Part shown: piece by piece, positions 11,843 to 23,178 of the stretch
How positions within the stretch are numbered: position 1 is the first letter of the stretch
Layout: each line of letters opens with the position of its first letter
DNA from: Ampelomyces quisqualis
Taxonomy: Eukaryota; Ascomycota; Dothideomycetes; Pleosporales; Phaeosphaeriaceae
Assembly (NCBI GenBank): GCA_018398575.1
Contig: JAGTXZ010000021.1
Location: forward strand, 1,302,001-1,366,000
Length of the DNA stretch: 64,000 nucleotides
Direction: 5' to 3'
Notes under the pieces: generated by a model
Seen by the model: the letters and a program-made list of their open reading frames with translations, nothing else
Told to the model about the DNA's origin: nothing
Database searches by the model: none
Translations under genes and position numbers: made by a program

Positions 11843-14541
11843 ATCGTCGATGTTGACAGTTCTGTACTGGAAGTTGATGGCTCGGGTGAGGAACTCCTGC
11901 TACTCTGTGCTTAATCAGCGTCGCTTTGTTTACTTTTCTAATGCGAAAGCTTACCCTGGGTCTAAACAGACAGAGCTCGTGTAATTGACAGCCGTGACAA
12001 GTGGGCGGTACTAGTGTAAGGAAGATCGTCTAGTAAAGGTTCATCGACAGGGCGCTTTATAGGTGGCGAGAAGGGAAGCACTCGGCAAGGTGAATGCGAA
12101 CTTACTAAAATTTCCGCTTAGGGTCAGAATTGAAGCGCGAAAGCCGGCAAGGCTGCCTGCGTGGTGAAGAGCTGCTACGTCACGCGCACTTACCAGCGCC
12201 ACCTTCATTCACTCCCAACCGTCATTTACTCTACTTCACCGTCAATTCAACCGCTTTAGTGACATGAAGTGCTTTGTGAGTGTACCAAAGAAAAAGCGGC
12301 CAACCGCATGCCTTGCGCAGATTCGAGTTTGCTGAATATGGCTTTGAGGTTCGGAACTGTCTGGGGACGTCTCCTTGATCGAAACATTCACCGTAATCGC
12401 ACTTGCGCATTTGAACGCTATGTGAGAGAATTTCATGAAGAAGGACGATACTATATACCTACCTAGGCCTCATTTCGATAACTTAGGGTTGGAGAAACAT
12501 GATACACAGAAGAAGGAATACGTCTGCAGGAGCTGGTCACACTGGGACGACTTACAAATGCCTGTATATTTTAGTCCACACGACGGCCCGGTGGTGTGTC
12601 TTTATAGAAGGATATGCACTTCACTCGAGAATACTAGGCTGGAAAGCCAGGCGCATGCATGGAACATGGCCTGCCGAGGGTATGGCTCATGTTCGGTAGC
12701 CAAGGCATGACGATCTTTCTTGTATAACTCTTCATCAAAACTCGAAGCCGAACTTCCAAAAAATCTTGCGTTTGTTACTTACGACTACGCTCGCGAGTCT
12801 CACCCGCAGGCGCGATCCAAATACCGCGAGTGGCCGCAGACAAGCACAATCTTGGCCGAGGACAATAGCGAATATACGAAGCATCATTCAGTGGAAATCT
12901 TGACGATGGTCACGACCATGTAAAGTAAAAGAGCCGGGTCACTCAAAGACAGAGGTGGACCCGTCGGGACGCTTTGTTCCACGCGAGCTGAACTAGCGCG
13001 GCGCCATCACACTTCTTTCAAACGTCATGTCCTCGTCGTCTCGCTTCATCTGCCTTCGCGCGTCAACACCAGTCCTCCAGGTCTATCGAAGGTATCATTG
13101 CAGTAAAGTGAAGGTAGCATCATTCATGGGCGACGCCTGCACAAAAAAAGGCAATACTGGCATTGTGTGTTACGTGCCCCAACCTGCAAAATTATCATCC
13201 GATGGCCCCAGTGCAACTATTCTTGTTCGCCAACTTGATGTAACACAGGCGATTGGTATCCCTTCACATTGTATCTCACATTCACATAGGAAGCATCAGT
13301 CTCGTGTACCGGATATCCCTTCTGCTTCGCTCGAGGTTGCTGTCAGGATCTCTCACTGCCGCCGGCCCTTTCTCGAAACAAGAGTCATGCTTCGTTGCTA
13401 TTCCTACAAGCGAAGAAGCGATCGAAGTCAAAAGCACGCAATGGGGAGCGCAAGGGTTTGGCTGTTCATGCATAGCCCGGCGGCGTTGCGTGATATTGTC
13501 CTCCTTATCCTTGGAAGCCAGCATCGAAATGTGCAGCCGCAAACCAGATTTTGGGGCTTCTAAAGATCGTCGGCTGAACTTTATAGCATATGCAGGAGCT
13601 CATAGGGGCCCGGAAAGCCAACAGAATTGCTTGCCGTGTATGCCTGGTCATTGAGCAACCTCATCTCAAGCACCCGATAGCACATCGTACACGCCGTGAG
13701 GAAGCGAATAAAGATGCCATAGGACGTCACGAAAGGAGCCACTCGAAATTCGGATACCAGTAGGACACTCGCTCTCAGCCCGACAGTCGGAGTTGTGTGC
13801 AAAATCGGGATCCATCCGGGTCTTTCACAACAACAGAATCATATTTGTTGAGAAACATTGATGGAGAACAATACAGTAGCAAGCTGCACGCCGATACGGC
13901 GTAAAGGCCATCACTACTTCTGATCTGTGTCTGATTAAGCAGTCAGATACGTCAACGTAGCTAGCAAGCTACATCGTGTCAAGAAACACAACATGGACGA
14001 GCACGCGCGCTTACGAGAAGCACATGTTCGTCTTATCACCCCGAATATACCTACAAGATCGGAGCGCCACCGTTGGCGGAGGTGGTGGGTGTTGCTAGAC
14101 AGCGACAAGCTCGACGTGCACACAAAACAACACCATCACAACACCGCGAAGGACCGTGCGTACCACCTCTCAACGAAAACAACGCTTGTAGGCTCATACG
14201 TCACGCGTTTGACTCACGAAGATTACTTGTTGTCATCGGCGGGCAGTTCTCCGATTCCTCCGCCCGCAAATTGACCAGGACACCACAGGTGAAAGGGACT
14301 TGACGCGAAATTTCAAAACAAACTCGTTCTAGCGCCTTCTCAGTCCCGCGCGCTCGCTAGCTGCACAATAAAGCCCGTAAACACTTGACTCAATCTCCAC
14401 AACAACTCCTCCAACCCTTTTGGTTCCACTCTTGTCACACAATACCAACTTTCAGCTCGCTCTGTAGCCACATCATCTTGCCCGCATTTCTCTTCTGATA
14501 CGAATTGTTTCGTCAGCACGTCACGCTTGAAACGTGTAGCC
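11843..14541. other. 2.7 kb gene-free stretch
   Basis: Open frames here are short, overlap on both strands and show no domain or conserved-looking composition. No tRNA-like B box or transposon terminal repeat was recognised. It must hold the promoters of the two flanking divergent genes; the rest is unexplained. Confidence 0.5.
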
Positions 14542-16783
14542 ATGTTGAAATCTCTCGAGCACGCCCTCACGAGCAAGGAGTTCCATCACTCCGTCTCAAG
14601 CATGCTCAATGCGGAGGCCAACTCGTTTGCACCATCCTTTTCGCCGTTTCTACGTTCTCCTGTTCACCGCAGCGCTCTCCGTGGATCTGCTCCTGCCTTC
14701 TTCGCGCCCACTGCCCGTCTGCTCACCCCGCACCCAGCATTCGAGAACAACAAGGTCACGATTGCTTCGACTTTCGATAGCCCCTCTCACGGCACAGCTT
14801 CCGATATCTCACAAAATGAGACTCAGTGCTTCGAGACGCCAGTAGAGTTCTCAATGGGCAACGGAATCTGCTTCGATACCTCCGGCCTTGACAGCTCCAG
14901 CTTCGACAGCTCCAGCTTCGATACCCCCAGCTTCGATACCTCCAGCTTCGATACCTCCAACTTCGACACGTCCAGCTTCAATGCCTCAAGTGAGAGCGTC
15001 TTTGGTCAGTACGCCCAAGAGCGTGGCATCTTCGATACCCCCTCCTACTTCTACAACACCGACAACCAGGACAGAAACCCAAACCTACCCATCTACGACC
15101 CGTTCACTGCCACCAAGGAGAATACCGACCAGAGCAGTCTCGATGTCCTCCAGCAGAACCAGAACAACTCGAAGCATACACATCTTTGCCAGTCCTCTTC
15201 AGAACAGAGCTCTGCGGAGTCATTCACAAACTCTTTCGAGGGCAGCACACCCGTCGACAACGACGATCTTGATGGTGAAGGCGAGACCGACGACGAGTAT
15301 CAACCGCCGGGATCTTCACCATCAGGAATTGCGTATGGCACCACACCCATCTACGACGATGAACTTGACGGTGAAGGCGAAACCGACGACGAGTATTCAG
15401 CGCCGACCTCTGCCTCATCAGAAGATGCGTACCGTGCCGCAACTCACTATCCCACTCCGAGTTCAGATGATAGCAGCTCTGAGCAGGCTGGTGCAGGTAT
15501 ATCTCAACGTCTACGCAATCCCACGAATGCAGATAAGCGCAAGAAGTCCACTCCTGCTGTGAAGACTGGCCGCGTCCAAAAGGGAAAGTCCTGTGTTCGA
15601 ACTGCTCCGACCACCAGGCAGATGGAGTCCATCGTTGATCAAATTACCTGTGAGGACACCTGTGGCGTCACAAACCAGGAAATCTCTGGCGTCATAAACG
15701 AGGACACCTCTGGCGTAGCAGACGAGGACACTTCTGAAGTAGCAGACGAGGACACTTCTGAAGTAGCAGACGAGGACACTTCTGAAGTGACAGACGAGGA
15801 CACTTCTGAAGTGACAGACGAGGACACTTCTGACGTGACAGACGAGGACACCTCTGAAGTAACAGACGACGACACTTCTGACGTAACAAAAGAGAATGCG
15901 GTGCCCGAGACTGTCTTTACCAAATTCGCCGCAAAGAAGAAGAGGGCTAACGTGGCGATCAAGAAGCAAGGCAATCTAACCAGCCTAGCACAGAGACTAG
16001 GCCATGACGTTCGCGTCGTTCGCACAGACGGTCGTGTGAGCATCGAGGGAGTGTATTGGTACCCACCTCAAGATGACCACTCGATCCCGAGCAGCCATGA
16101 GGCCAAGCTTGCTTGTGTCCAGAATCTTGTTGCCGCCATGTGCAACAACCAAGGCGTCAAGGACAAGCCGAGCACAGGCTTCCTCAACCGCTGGGGCGAC
16201 GACGCGAGCCATTACACGCAGGAAGAGCTCCACGCATGTGCTTGGGACATGGTCGCAAGTGCTGCCCAGCGCGCGAATAGACAATTCATCCGCTGACCAC
16301 AATCGCAGGACTTCATGGTTGATCTGCACACCCAGGGCTGGACACAAAAGACGTACGACCCCAAGCTTCGCGAGCATTGGCAACAAACCATGTTCAGTAC
16401 CTTTGAAGAGCGCTTCAAAACCCTAGTCCTCCTCCTATCGGTACGCATAAACCCCCCTCCCCTGGCAAACAAGCCCATACTAACAATCCCCCCCCCAGCG
16501 CTCCAAGCGAACATGCGACGACATCATGAAGCGCGAGCGATTCTACACCGCAATCGGCAACCCGTGGGAAATCGAGGGCCGCTCCTCAAGCAACAGCAAG
16601 TCCAACGCAGACAAAGGCAAGAAGCTCAAAACCCTCACAAACAGCCACCACCCCGAACTCGTCGAGCAGGTCAACCTCACCCGCTCGGCTCCCGCTAAGC
16701 GCAAGCGCGGCGCAGAGCAACAAGACGTCGCGCCCGGCTGCTCTACTGCTCGTCCCCGCAAGCAGACCAGGACGACGAAGTGA
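14542..16783 (+). CDS. Unknown repeat-rich acidic protein with a conserved-looking C-terminal domain
   Basis: Exons 14542-16254, 16309-16440 and 16499-16783 give 709 residues. The first intron (54 bp) has a GC donor (GCAAGT) with a CTGAC branch point and CGCAG acceptor; the second (58 bp) is GTACGC..CCCAG. Both are phase 0. Without the GC splice the frame stops shortly after residue 571. The N-terminal region has SSFDT pentapeptide repeats (14888-14989), two copies of a LDGEGETDDEY element, and eight DEDTSEV-type octapeptides (15697-15888). The C-terminal part (from about residue 490) looks folded (RVSIEGVYWYPPQDD, GFLNRWGDD, GWTQKTYDPKLREHW, IMKRERFYTAIGNPWEIEG) and ends in a basic KRKR tail. 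I do not recognise the family. ATG 14542 is the first ATG of the frame. Confidence 0.72.
14888..14989 (+). repeat. 15-bp tandem repeat coding for SSFDT pentapeptides
   Basis: About seven imperfect copies of AGCTTCGATACCTCC-like units, in frame inside the unknown gene at 14542-16783. Confidence 0.85.
15697..15888 (+). repeat. 24-bp tandem repeat coding for DEDTSEV octapeptides
   Basis: Eight in-frame 24 bp units (192 bp) with the pattern (N/D)(E/D)DTS(E/D/G)V(A/T). The middle units are nearly identical, which suggests recent expansion or conversion. Confidence 0.92.
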
Positions 16784-17605
16784 GCGGTCGTGTGTTGGGC
16801 GCGTGGTTGCTTTGTCCCCGCATACCCCACAGGGTTTTCGATTGCGAATCTCTCGCGGCGCTGTAGTACACTCCAGCTGGTAGTTGGACAATTTTCCAGC
16901 TGCCCAGGGCAGATATTTCTTCTTTCTTTCTTTCTTTCTTTCTTTTTCTTTTTTTTCCCTCCATTGTTTTCTATCCATCCCACGTTTTCTCTCAACGGTA
17001 TTCCCGAGATGAGGCATGGTTCGGAACTTTTTGGACACTGGTTGCTCCTCGCCCTTCCTCGGTCACGGACTGCTCGACAGAAAGACAACATTCGGGGGTT
17101 GAAATTCCTTGTACGTTTTTCGTTCGGCCGGGGAAAGTGAGCGTTTTATCTATCCTTGCCGCGCAGCTAGCATTTGATGTTCAACAATGCGTTCCCATTT
17201 GCCTACTTAGTTCCACAGGAGGAGGATATGAAGGCTGGTTGGCGTCAAGTGGGTGCTAGAGGTCAAGCAGTGAGCATGGCAGAGACATTGACGCGCGTTG
17301 TCGCGAGTAGCACACTGGATAGTCATGACTTTGTATGATAGGCAGAAACTACAGAATGAGAAGACTTATTCGTAAACGTGTCAAAACGGGTGCTTTGAAT
17401 TCGTGTGCCTCACAACCGCCGACAGTAGCCCAACACATCAATCTTACCCAATTCATTACGCTGTGCGTCAAAAACCATTCGCCTTTTCAAACATGTTTGT
17501 TAACAATATTCCCAATCCTCCCAACCTTACTTTCATACAATCCTTCCAAAAGCAGCCTTCAATACTCTCCCGTCGTTGGACTCGTACAAGTCCAGGATCA
17601 CAGCT
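16784..17605. other. Convergent 3' region with pyrimidine tract
   Basis: 822 bp between two converging genes. It includes a CTTT microsatellite at about 16918-16948. No gene is seen. Confidence 0.5.
16918..16948 (+). repeat. (CTTT)n microsatellite
   Basis: About seven tandem CTTT units followed by a T-rich run, in the 3' flank of the unknown gene ending at 16783. Confidence 0.85.
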
Positions 17606-20600
17606 TCACTCAAGGGCATGGTCAGGCTCGCAGCCATAACAAGCTTCTCCACCAACTCTCTCCGCGGCGTACACAACATTGACCACCTCACAAGTCTCGC
17701 TTCCAGAAACACACCCGACCGGACGGCCTTGCGGCGCAACCGGGTCTGGAAACGGAACCGTATCGTGCATGCGTACACCAGCTACGCCACGATTGTGATA
17801 CGTATAAAGACCATTGTCGCTGCGGTTGTTGAAGCGGCGGTTGTTGTCGTAGCTGCTGCGCCCACGGCTCGGCATCGTGTTGGCCAAATTAGCTTGATGC
17901 GGCACGTTGCGAGGTCCACTGGGCAGACCGACGTTGCGAATCGTGGTCAGGTCGAAACCTGGAGGGGCGCGGTCAGTGACCGTGAGATTGTGGAAAGCAT
18001 AATGTCTGTCAATCATCTCCTTTTGTGCCGCGAATGGTGATGCTGATTGTGGTTCGCCGCCGGCGTCGCCTTCCCGTAACGCTTCAGCCGCTTCGTTTGC
18101 GCTCTCGACGGTACCATGCTGCTGCTGTGTAGCACGCTGCACTGCAAGGGGAACGGTAGACATGGGCGGTGGCATCGTCTTTGCGTTCAAGGATTGCTGC
18201 CCAGCTGCTTTTTGGACTTGGGTAGTGTCCGCAGGTGACGAGATGGATGAGCGGTTCTTCTTCTGGCGGACCTTTCTTGGCGACCTTGACCGACCTGATC
18301 GAAATCCTTGATCATAGGCGAGTTGCACTTGGTACATGTAATAGGCCCAAGGAAGGCCATACATGTCAAGCTCGTACTTAACAGGCCCAAGGAACTCGGT
18401 TATAGAGCCTGCCTGAGGCAGAGGCTTGACCTCTGCAGTGTCTGACACTTCTGAAGGCAGTGGGCAGGGGACAAAATCCGGCGCTGTCGCACGGAGGTCA
18501 GACGTGAGGCTTGACTTCAGCGATGGCTCGCTTTCTGCTTGGCGACGGACAGTTGGAACGTAATGCTCAGCTCTACCTCGTACAGGTGACAGGCTTTCGA
18601 CGTGGCCCTGCAAGGCAGCCGAACCAGTAGAGGCACCAGATTGAGAATAAACGTTATCGCGAAAGGTGCCTGTACCACAGTTATGAGCCATTATCCTGTT
18701 CAGTGTTGAATCTTTGATTTGTTGATCGAGGGCCATACCAGAGGCACCATGCTTCTTGCTGTAAATGATGGCAGAATCCAGCACGTCGGGATCCACATCA
18801 GTTGGATCAGCTTTGACTGTACTGGTGCTTGAAACTCTGGAGCCTTTTCCTTCACTGCAGAGACTGTCGGCTGAAGAATAGGGACGTGCATTCAGATGCG
18901 TGGCGGCTAAAGTCTGCGCCGTCTCTTCGGTTGTGGCGTCCATGCGGTGCGCTGGAGGCAAATCAACTTTCGTATTGATTGCTGTATTGTTCGCATGGTC
19001 TGCTCGTTCTGGCGTATGATGTCTAGATAGGATAGGTGTCGTGCCCGAGCTGTTGATGGTACGGACGTGGCGTATAGGTCCTGCCGTTGGTGAGATATGC
19101 TGGGATCTGTATGTGCCTGGGCTCAGCCCATGAGAAGGCAATTCCGAAAACGTTAGGGATTTCGCAGACTGTGCTCGCTTCAGTGTTGAACTACGTGTAG
19201 GACCACGGGCAGTTGAAGTTGCCCTGGCTGTTGCTACACGAGGGATGCGGGATGTAGCAGTAGCCGACACCGGAGTGTGAGGACTGGCATCCGTCGCAAA
19301 ACTGCCTGAAGCTGAGGAATTTGATGCTGCAGAAGTGTTGCCAGATTCGAGACCTGCGTTCGTCGGAGGGATTTCAATGGTCAGACTAGGCTTGCTCCCT
19401 TGACCGACAGCCCCTGCTCTCCTGGATGTCTGGAAGCGGCTTGATGTCTGGAGCATCTGCATATCACCATGGTCAGCCCTTGATCGATGGTAAGAAATAT
19501 GGCAGTCTTTTTCAATGCCTCTGCCGCCGACTGGAATCCGAGCAACAAGCTAGCAGGAATCCTTACCAGTGGCTTCCCAGCGTCGTGATGTACCAATTCT
19601 CCGACTGGATTGGCAGTAGCCGCACGCCCAACGCCTAGAGTTACTGCATCGGTGCCAACAAAAGTGCTTCTGGTAGGCGATGTCTTGACGACAAGGTTGA
19701 GCTGTTGAGAAGCCTCGCGATGAGACGAGCCGGTGGGGCTATTCCATGCTGGCTTCGGTAAAGTACGCTGGTGCTTGGTAGGACTCTTCGCGGACGCAGG
19801 CGAGACAAGATCACTCTCGATAGCAGCATGAGCAGTTTTGGTCAGGAATGACGCGCCATCTGTACCGTGCATCTTGCTCATGTCCACCAGACTGCGCGCT
19901 CCGCTCAAGGTCTTTGCTTCGATTGGAGAGTCGTTCATGGAGCCTTTCTTATGACCGCGCTCTTTTGCGCGCTGAGCTGTCGCGAGATTTGGGCCACTAA
20001 TTGGAGGAAGCCATTGCGCGGGAATGGGCTTTCTAGGACTGGATGATGCTCGGACAGTGCCGGCATCAGTCACAATATTACGGCGGGTAGATGTGCCCCA
20101 TGTACGGGACGCATTTTCGGAGTGTACTTGAAGTGCGTCAGAGATATTGGTTCTGAGGAGCAGCTCGAATGAAGCCGCCGTCTCGGTGAGCTTACCGCCA
20201 CGAGTAGCCTCCATGGACATGGAAGATTGGGAATCCAGAGGAATATCAATGTTCAAACTGTGATAGCCGTCGGCATTCAATAGCGAGCTGACGTGAGCGA
20301 CAGCACTCTGCATGTGAGTTCCGTCGCTCTCTTGAAATGCTGAACGAGGAATGAGAGCGGCGTGTTCGGGCGATTGCTCGCCATCTTTCATAAAGGCGGC
20401 ATTGTCGGCGAAGGAATGGCCTGCTCCGGAGCGGACGAGGGTATACATGTTGAGGCTAGCGCGCGGGCTATGGGGACCGGAGGAACTGCTGTGCTCTGCG
20501 GATGATGTTGAATGTTGTGAACCTGAAACAGGCGCGTCGTCTGCACCGTTGTGGTAGGGCGAGTGGCGGCCACTGTACTCGTTAGCTGTTTTCAGCTGTG

Positions 20601-20613
20601 CGTGGGCGAGCAT
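17606..20613 (-). CDS. Large low-complexity protein, function unknown
   Basis: Exons 20613-19567 and 19456-17606 are joined across a 110 bp intron (GTAAGG donor, ATGCAG acceptor, CTGAC branch, phase 0) and give about 965 residues. ATG 20613 is the first in frame; an extra 5' exon cannot be excluded. Most of the product is Ser/Thr/Ala/Pro-rich and probably disordered, with RxxS sites typical of phosphorylated scaffold proteins. One short segment looks conserved: YELDMYGLPWAYYMYQVQL (about residues 725-745), followed by a basic RSRSPRKVRQKK stretch. Near the C-terminus, RGRSSYDNNRRFNNRSDNG resembles an RG/N-rich RNA-binding tail. The last 40 or so residues are less certain because another splice could change them. 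The family is not recognised. Confidence 0.7.
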
Positions 20614-21302
20614 GCTCACAAATGTGCCTTATCGAAGCTCACCGTATCGCAGTAGGATATTTTGCAGATGGAGGCGTGTTGACAATTGGAGAAGTTGATG
20701 TCTGAGTAACGTAAGTGAGGAGCAAACATGACAGAGGCGGGCGCGTCACAATGATAATGGCACATGACGCCGTGTTGGCGGTCGTCGCCCAGTCGAACTA
20801 GGAAAGCTTGAAGCGCGATATCCAAAAGTTGAAGGCAAGAATGTTGTTGATTGGACGGTCATGCGCACTGGGCAGGGAAGTGGGATTGGGCACGCCATCG
20901 CCATGGTCCAGCAGGTGAAGGCCGCCTGGCAGGAGCAGCGCAGCGTGAAATGTCGTTTCACCTTGGCCTCTTGATCTGTTTCGGCTGAGCCGCGGTTCTC
21001 ACGACATGTGGTCCTAGCTTGCACGCATGTCATCTGCAGAGGTAGGTTTTGGGGGAAGAATGAGGTTCCCGGTGCTCCAGGACATGGTAGATAGCAAGGT
21101 GATTTCCATCCACTCTGGAGGGAACATGCCGGAGAATACTACTCGGCCAATCGGCGCATCGCTTTCCATTCATTGATCACGCATACTAAATGTTGCGCAG
21201 CCCAGCAGCACAGACTGCTTCTGGCGCCGAATATACGGCCTTGGGTACGCTCATGGTCGGCCGGGAACCAGACTGTACAGGATATCCGAGCCATCAGTGG
21301 TG
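20614..21302. other. Intergenic region between two minus-strand genes
   Basis: 689 bp that should contain the NEJ1 3' untranslated region (right) and the promoter of the 965-residue gene (left). A possible upstream exon for that gene lies near 20640-20760, but no splice kept its frame with a good acceptor, so I left it out. Confidence 0.45.
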
Positions 21303-22916
21303 TCAAAAACGTCTCTTCTTCTTGCTTTGTGCTTGCTTTTTGGCTGCTTCTTCCGTCTTCCGCTTCAGCTCGGCTCTTCTCCTTTCTGCCTTTTCTTCAG
21401 CAGTCTCTTCACGGCCCTCTGCTACGGCTGGTGACTCCTCCCTCACTGACCTGTCTTTCGGCAGCGACGAAGAAGGCTGCGCACTGGGCGATTGGATAGC
21501 GCGTGTACGGTCTCCCATTGGTGGTGTCACCTCAGGGACATGGGGGCTATCTCTTGTACCGCCTTTCCCTTTTCCGCCAATCTTGAATATCCTTTTTGCC
21601 TTCTTTGGTGTTGCCTCGGATTGGTCGTTTGTCTGGGACGGAGATTGGTCTTTGAGTGGTTGATCAACTGTACTTGGTGCTGCATGTGGTGAGGTGGGTG
21701 GTGGGGAATCACGTGCCACGGGCTTGGCTTTACCACCCATGCGAAAGCCTCTGCTCTTTGGTTTCTCCGCGAGCTGCTCGACCGGCATGGAGGGACGAGG
21801 CTTCACGGGCGTTGCTGCTTTCGTTTGGCTCGATCTTTGGCTCGGGCCCTGTGGTAGCGCATCCAAGTCATGCTCGTCCTCGGTCGAATCGTCTTCACTT
21901 TCTGCTGGGCCTTTCTGTGACACAGGGTCTGGCTTGTGGGCTCTTGGATTCTTGGGCGACGTGCCTCGAGTCTGCACGTCGGTAAGGAAAACGCCATTGT
22001 GGGTTGCAGTTGCCACCTAGCATACCTTGAAGTTGGCGTGTGTTTCAAACTCATCTTCTGTTTCCTCCCCGTCCAAGGCCATGGCGGGTGGCACGGACTT
22101 CGCTGAGGGTGTTTTCGGGTAGCGGAGGGTATTGGACAGGTCATTCCACCATTTCCCATCTGCATCATCAGATTGCAGTTGCGGTGGAACAAAGGGTGTG
22201 CACTCAGAAAGCGCTTGCTGGAAGAGAGCGAGGGTGCTAAGGTCCGAGTCTGCCAAATGGCCCGTCTCTTGCAGGAATGCATGCTCCCGAAACGGCTGCA
22301 GGGCTGGGATATGTTTGGCGGCTTGCTCGCGCTTGATTGCCCTCGGGCCGGTTTTCAGGCGGCTGATGATGGGGAAAGCGGCAGCGAGGTCCAGATTGCT
22401 AGACTCGTACTGATCCACAAGACGAGTAATGGCCTTGTCCTTGGCGGTGATTGCTGAGACGAGTGCACGCATGCGCTCGTGCTGCATGTGCGACGAGATG
22501 AGCAGCGGGAGTATCAGTTCGTTCTTCAGTGTCGTCGACGCGCGCTTCTCTAGACGGAAGGTCCAAGTCAACGAGTCGAGCGGCTTTGGCAGCGTTATGG
22601 TGGTGTGTAATGTGAGGCCATGGCTGCCGCTTCGAGTAAGGCTGCAGACGGCGCCGCGGGAGGGTTGCAAGGACCGCTCGATGTTGTCGAGCAGAATGGC
22701 CAGCTGGGCGGGATCGTGTTTGCTGACTTCGATGGGCGATTGCTCCTTGGCGGCTCTGTCGACGATCCCGAGCGCGTCCAGCTCCTCGCTCCATATGTTG
22801 CTTAGACAGGTCACGTGCAGCGTGTACGAGGCAGCGGTGAAGACCGGCTTGACGAGAAGTGGCGGCACGTGATGGGAGTCGGGCTGGGCAAGCTGGAGCG
22901 GACGCCAACACGCCAT
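21303..22916 (-). CDS. NEJ1: Non-homologous end-joining factor XLF/Nej1
   Basis: Exons 22916-22026 and 21971-21303 are joined across a 54 bp intron (GTATGC donor, GTGCAG acceptor, phase 0) and encode 519 residues. XLF/Nej1 stimulates DNA ligase IV with its XRCC4/Lif1 partner at double-strand breaks in the nucleus. The N-terminal head is clear: MACWRPLQL, PPLLVKPVF, YTLHVTCLSNIWSEEL. A coiled-coil stalk follows (about residues 165-215). The second exon encodes a disordered tail with two related elements, RGFRMGGKAKP and RIFKIGGKGKG, and a final KKKRRF. A basic C-terminus ending in an aromatic residue is the typical Ku- or Lif1-contact motif of this family. The frame continues upstream of 22916 through repeats, but MACW is the natural start. 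It is head-to-head with Cactin. Confidence 0.9.
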
Positions 22917-23178
22917 GCTCGGGCAGGCGTTCACGGGAGCGTGGGCGGGCGGAGTGGTGATGGGGCGGGCGGAGTGGTGATGGTGCGGGGAGAGGGGATG
23001 GGGCGGGCGGAGAGGCGATGGGGCGGGCGGAGGCGGGCGGAGAGGTGATGCGGGCGGACGTGCCAAGGGGCTAGCACTACGTAAGCCGGCCTCCAGTACT
23101 CCGTACTCGGCATCGCCTCGGTATCTACCGAGTGCAGATGGTCAACGTGAACACCACCACCGCCCGCCAGCAGCCAGC
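22917..23178. promoter_or_regulatory. Bidirectional promoter between NEJ1 and Cactin
   Basis: Only 262 bp separate the two divergent start codons. Much of it is a GC-rich minisatellite, so the working promoter elements are likely within or beside the repeat. Confidence 0.6.
22941..23057 (+). repeat. GC-rich minisatellite in the NEJ1/Cactin promoter
   Basis: Five or six degenerate units of about 20 bp built on GGGCGGGCGGAGTGGTGATG, G-rich on the plus strand. Confidence 0.85.

Noticed and set aside
13027..13563. 178-codon plus-strand open frame in the gene-free stretch
   Set aside because: No domain, no conserved-looking composition and no plausible splice partners.
15511..15969. Minus-strand open frame with Ser/Val/Thr repeats
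   Set aside because: It is the antisense of the 24-bp coding repeat at 15697-15888; a stop-free antisense frame is expected there.
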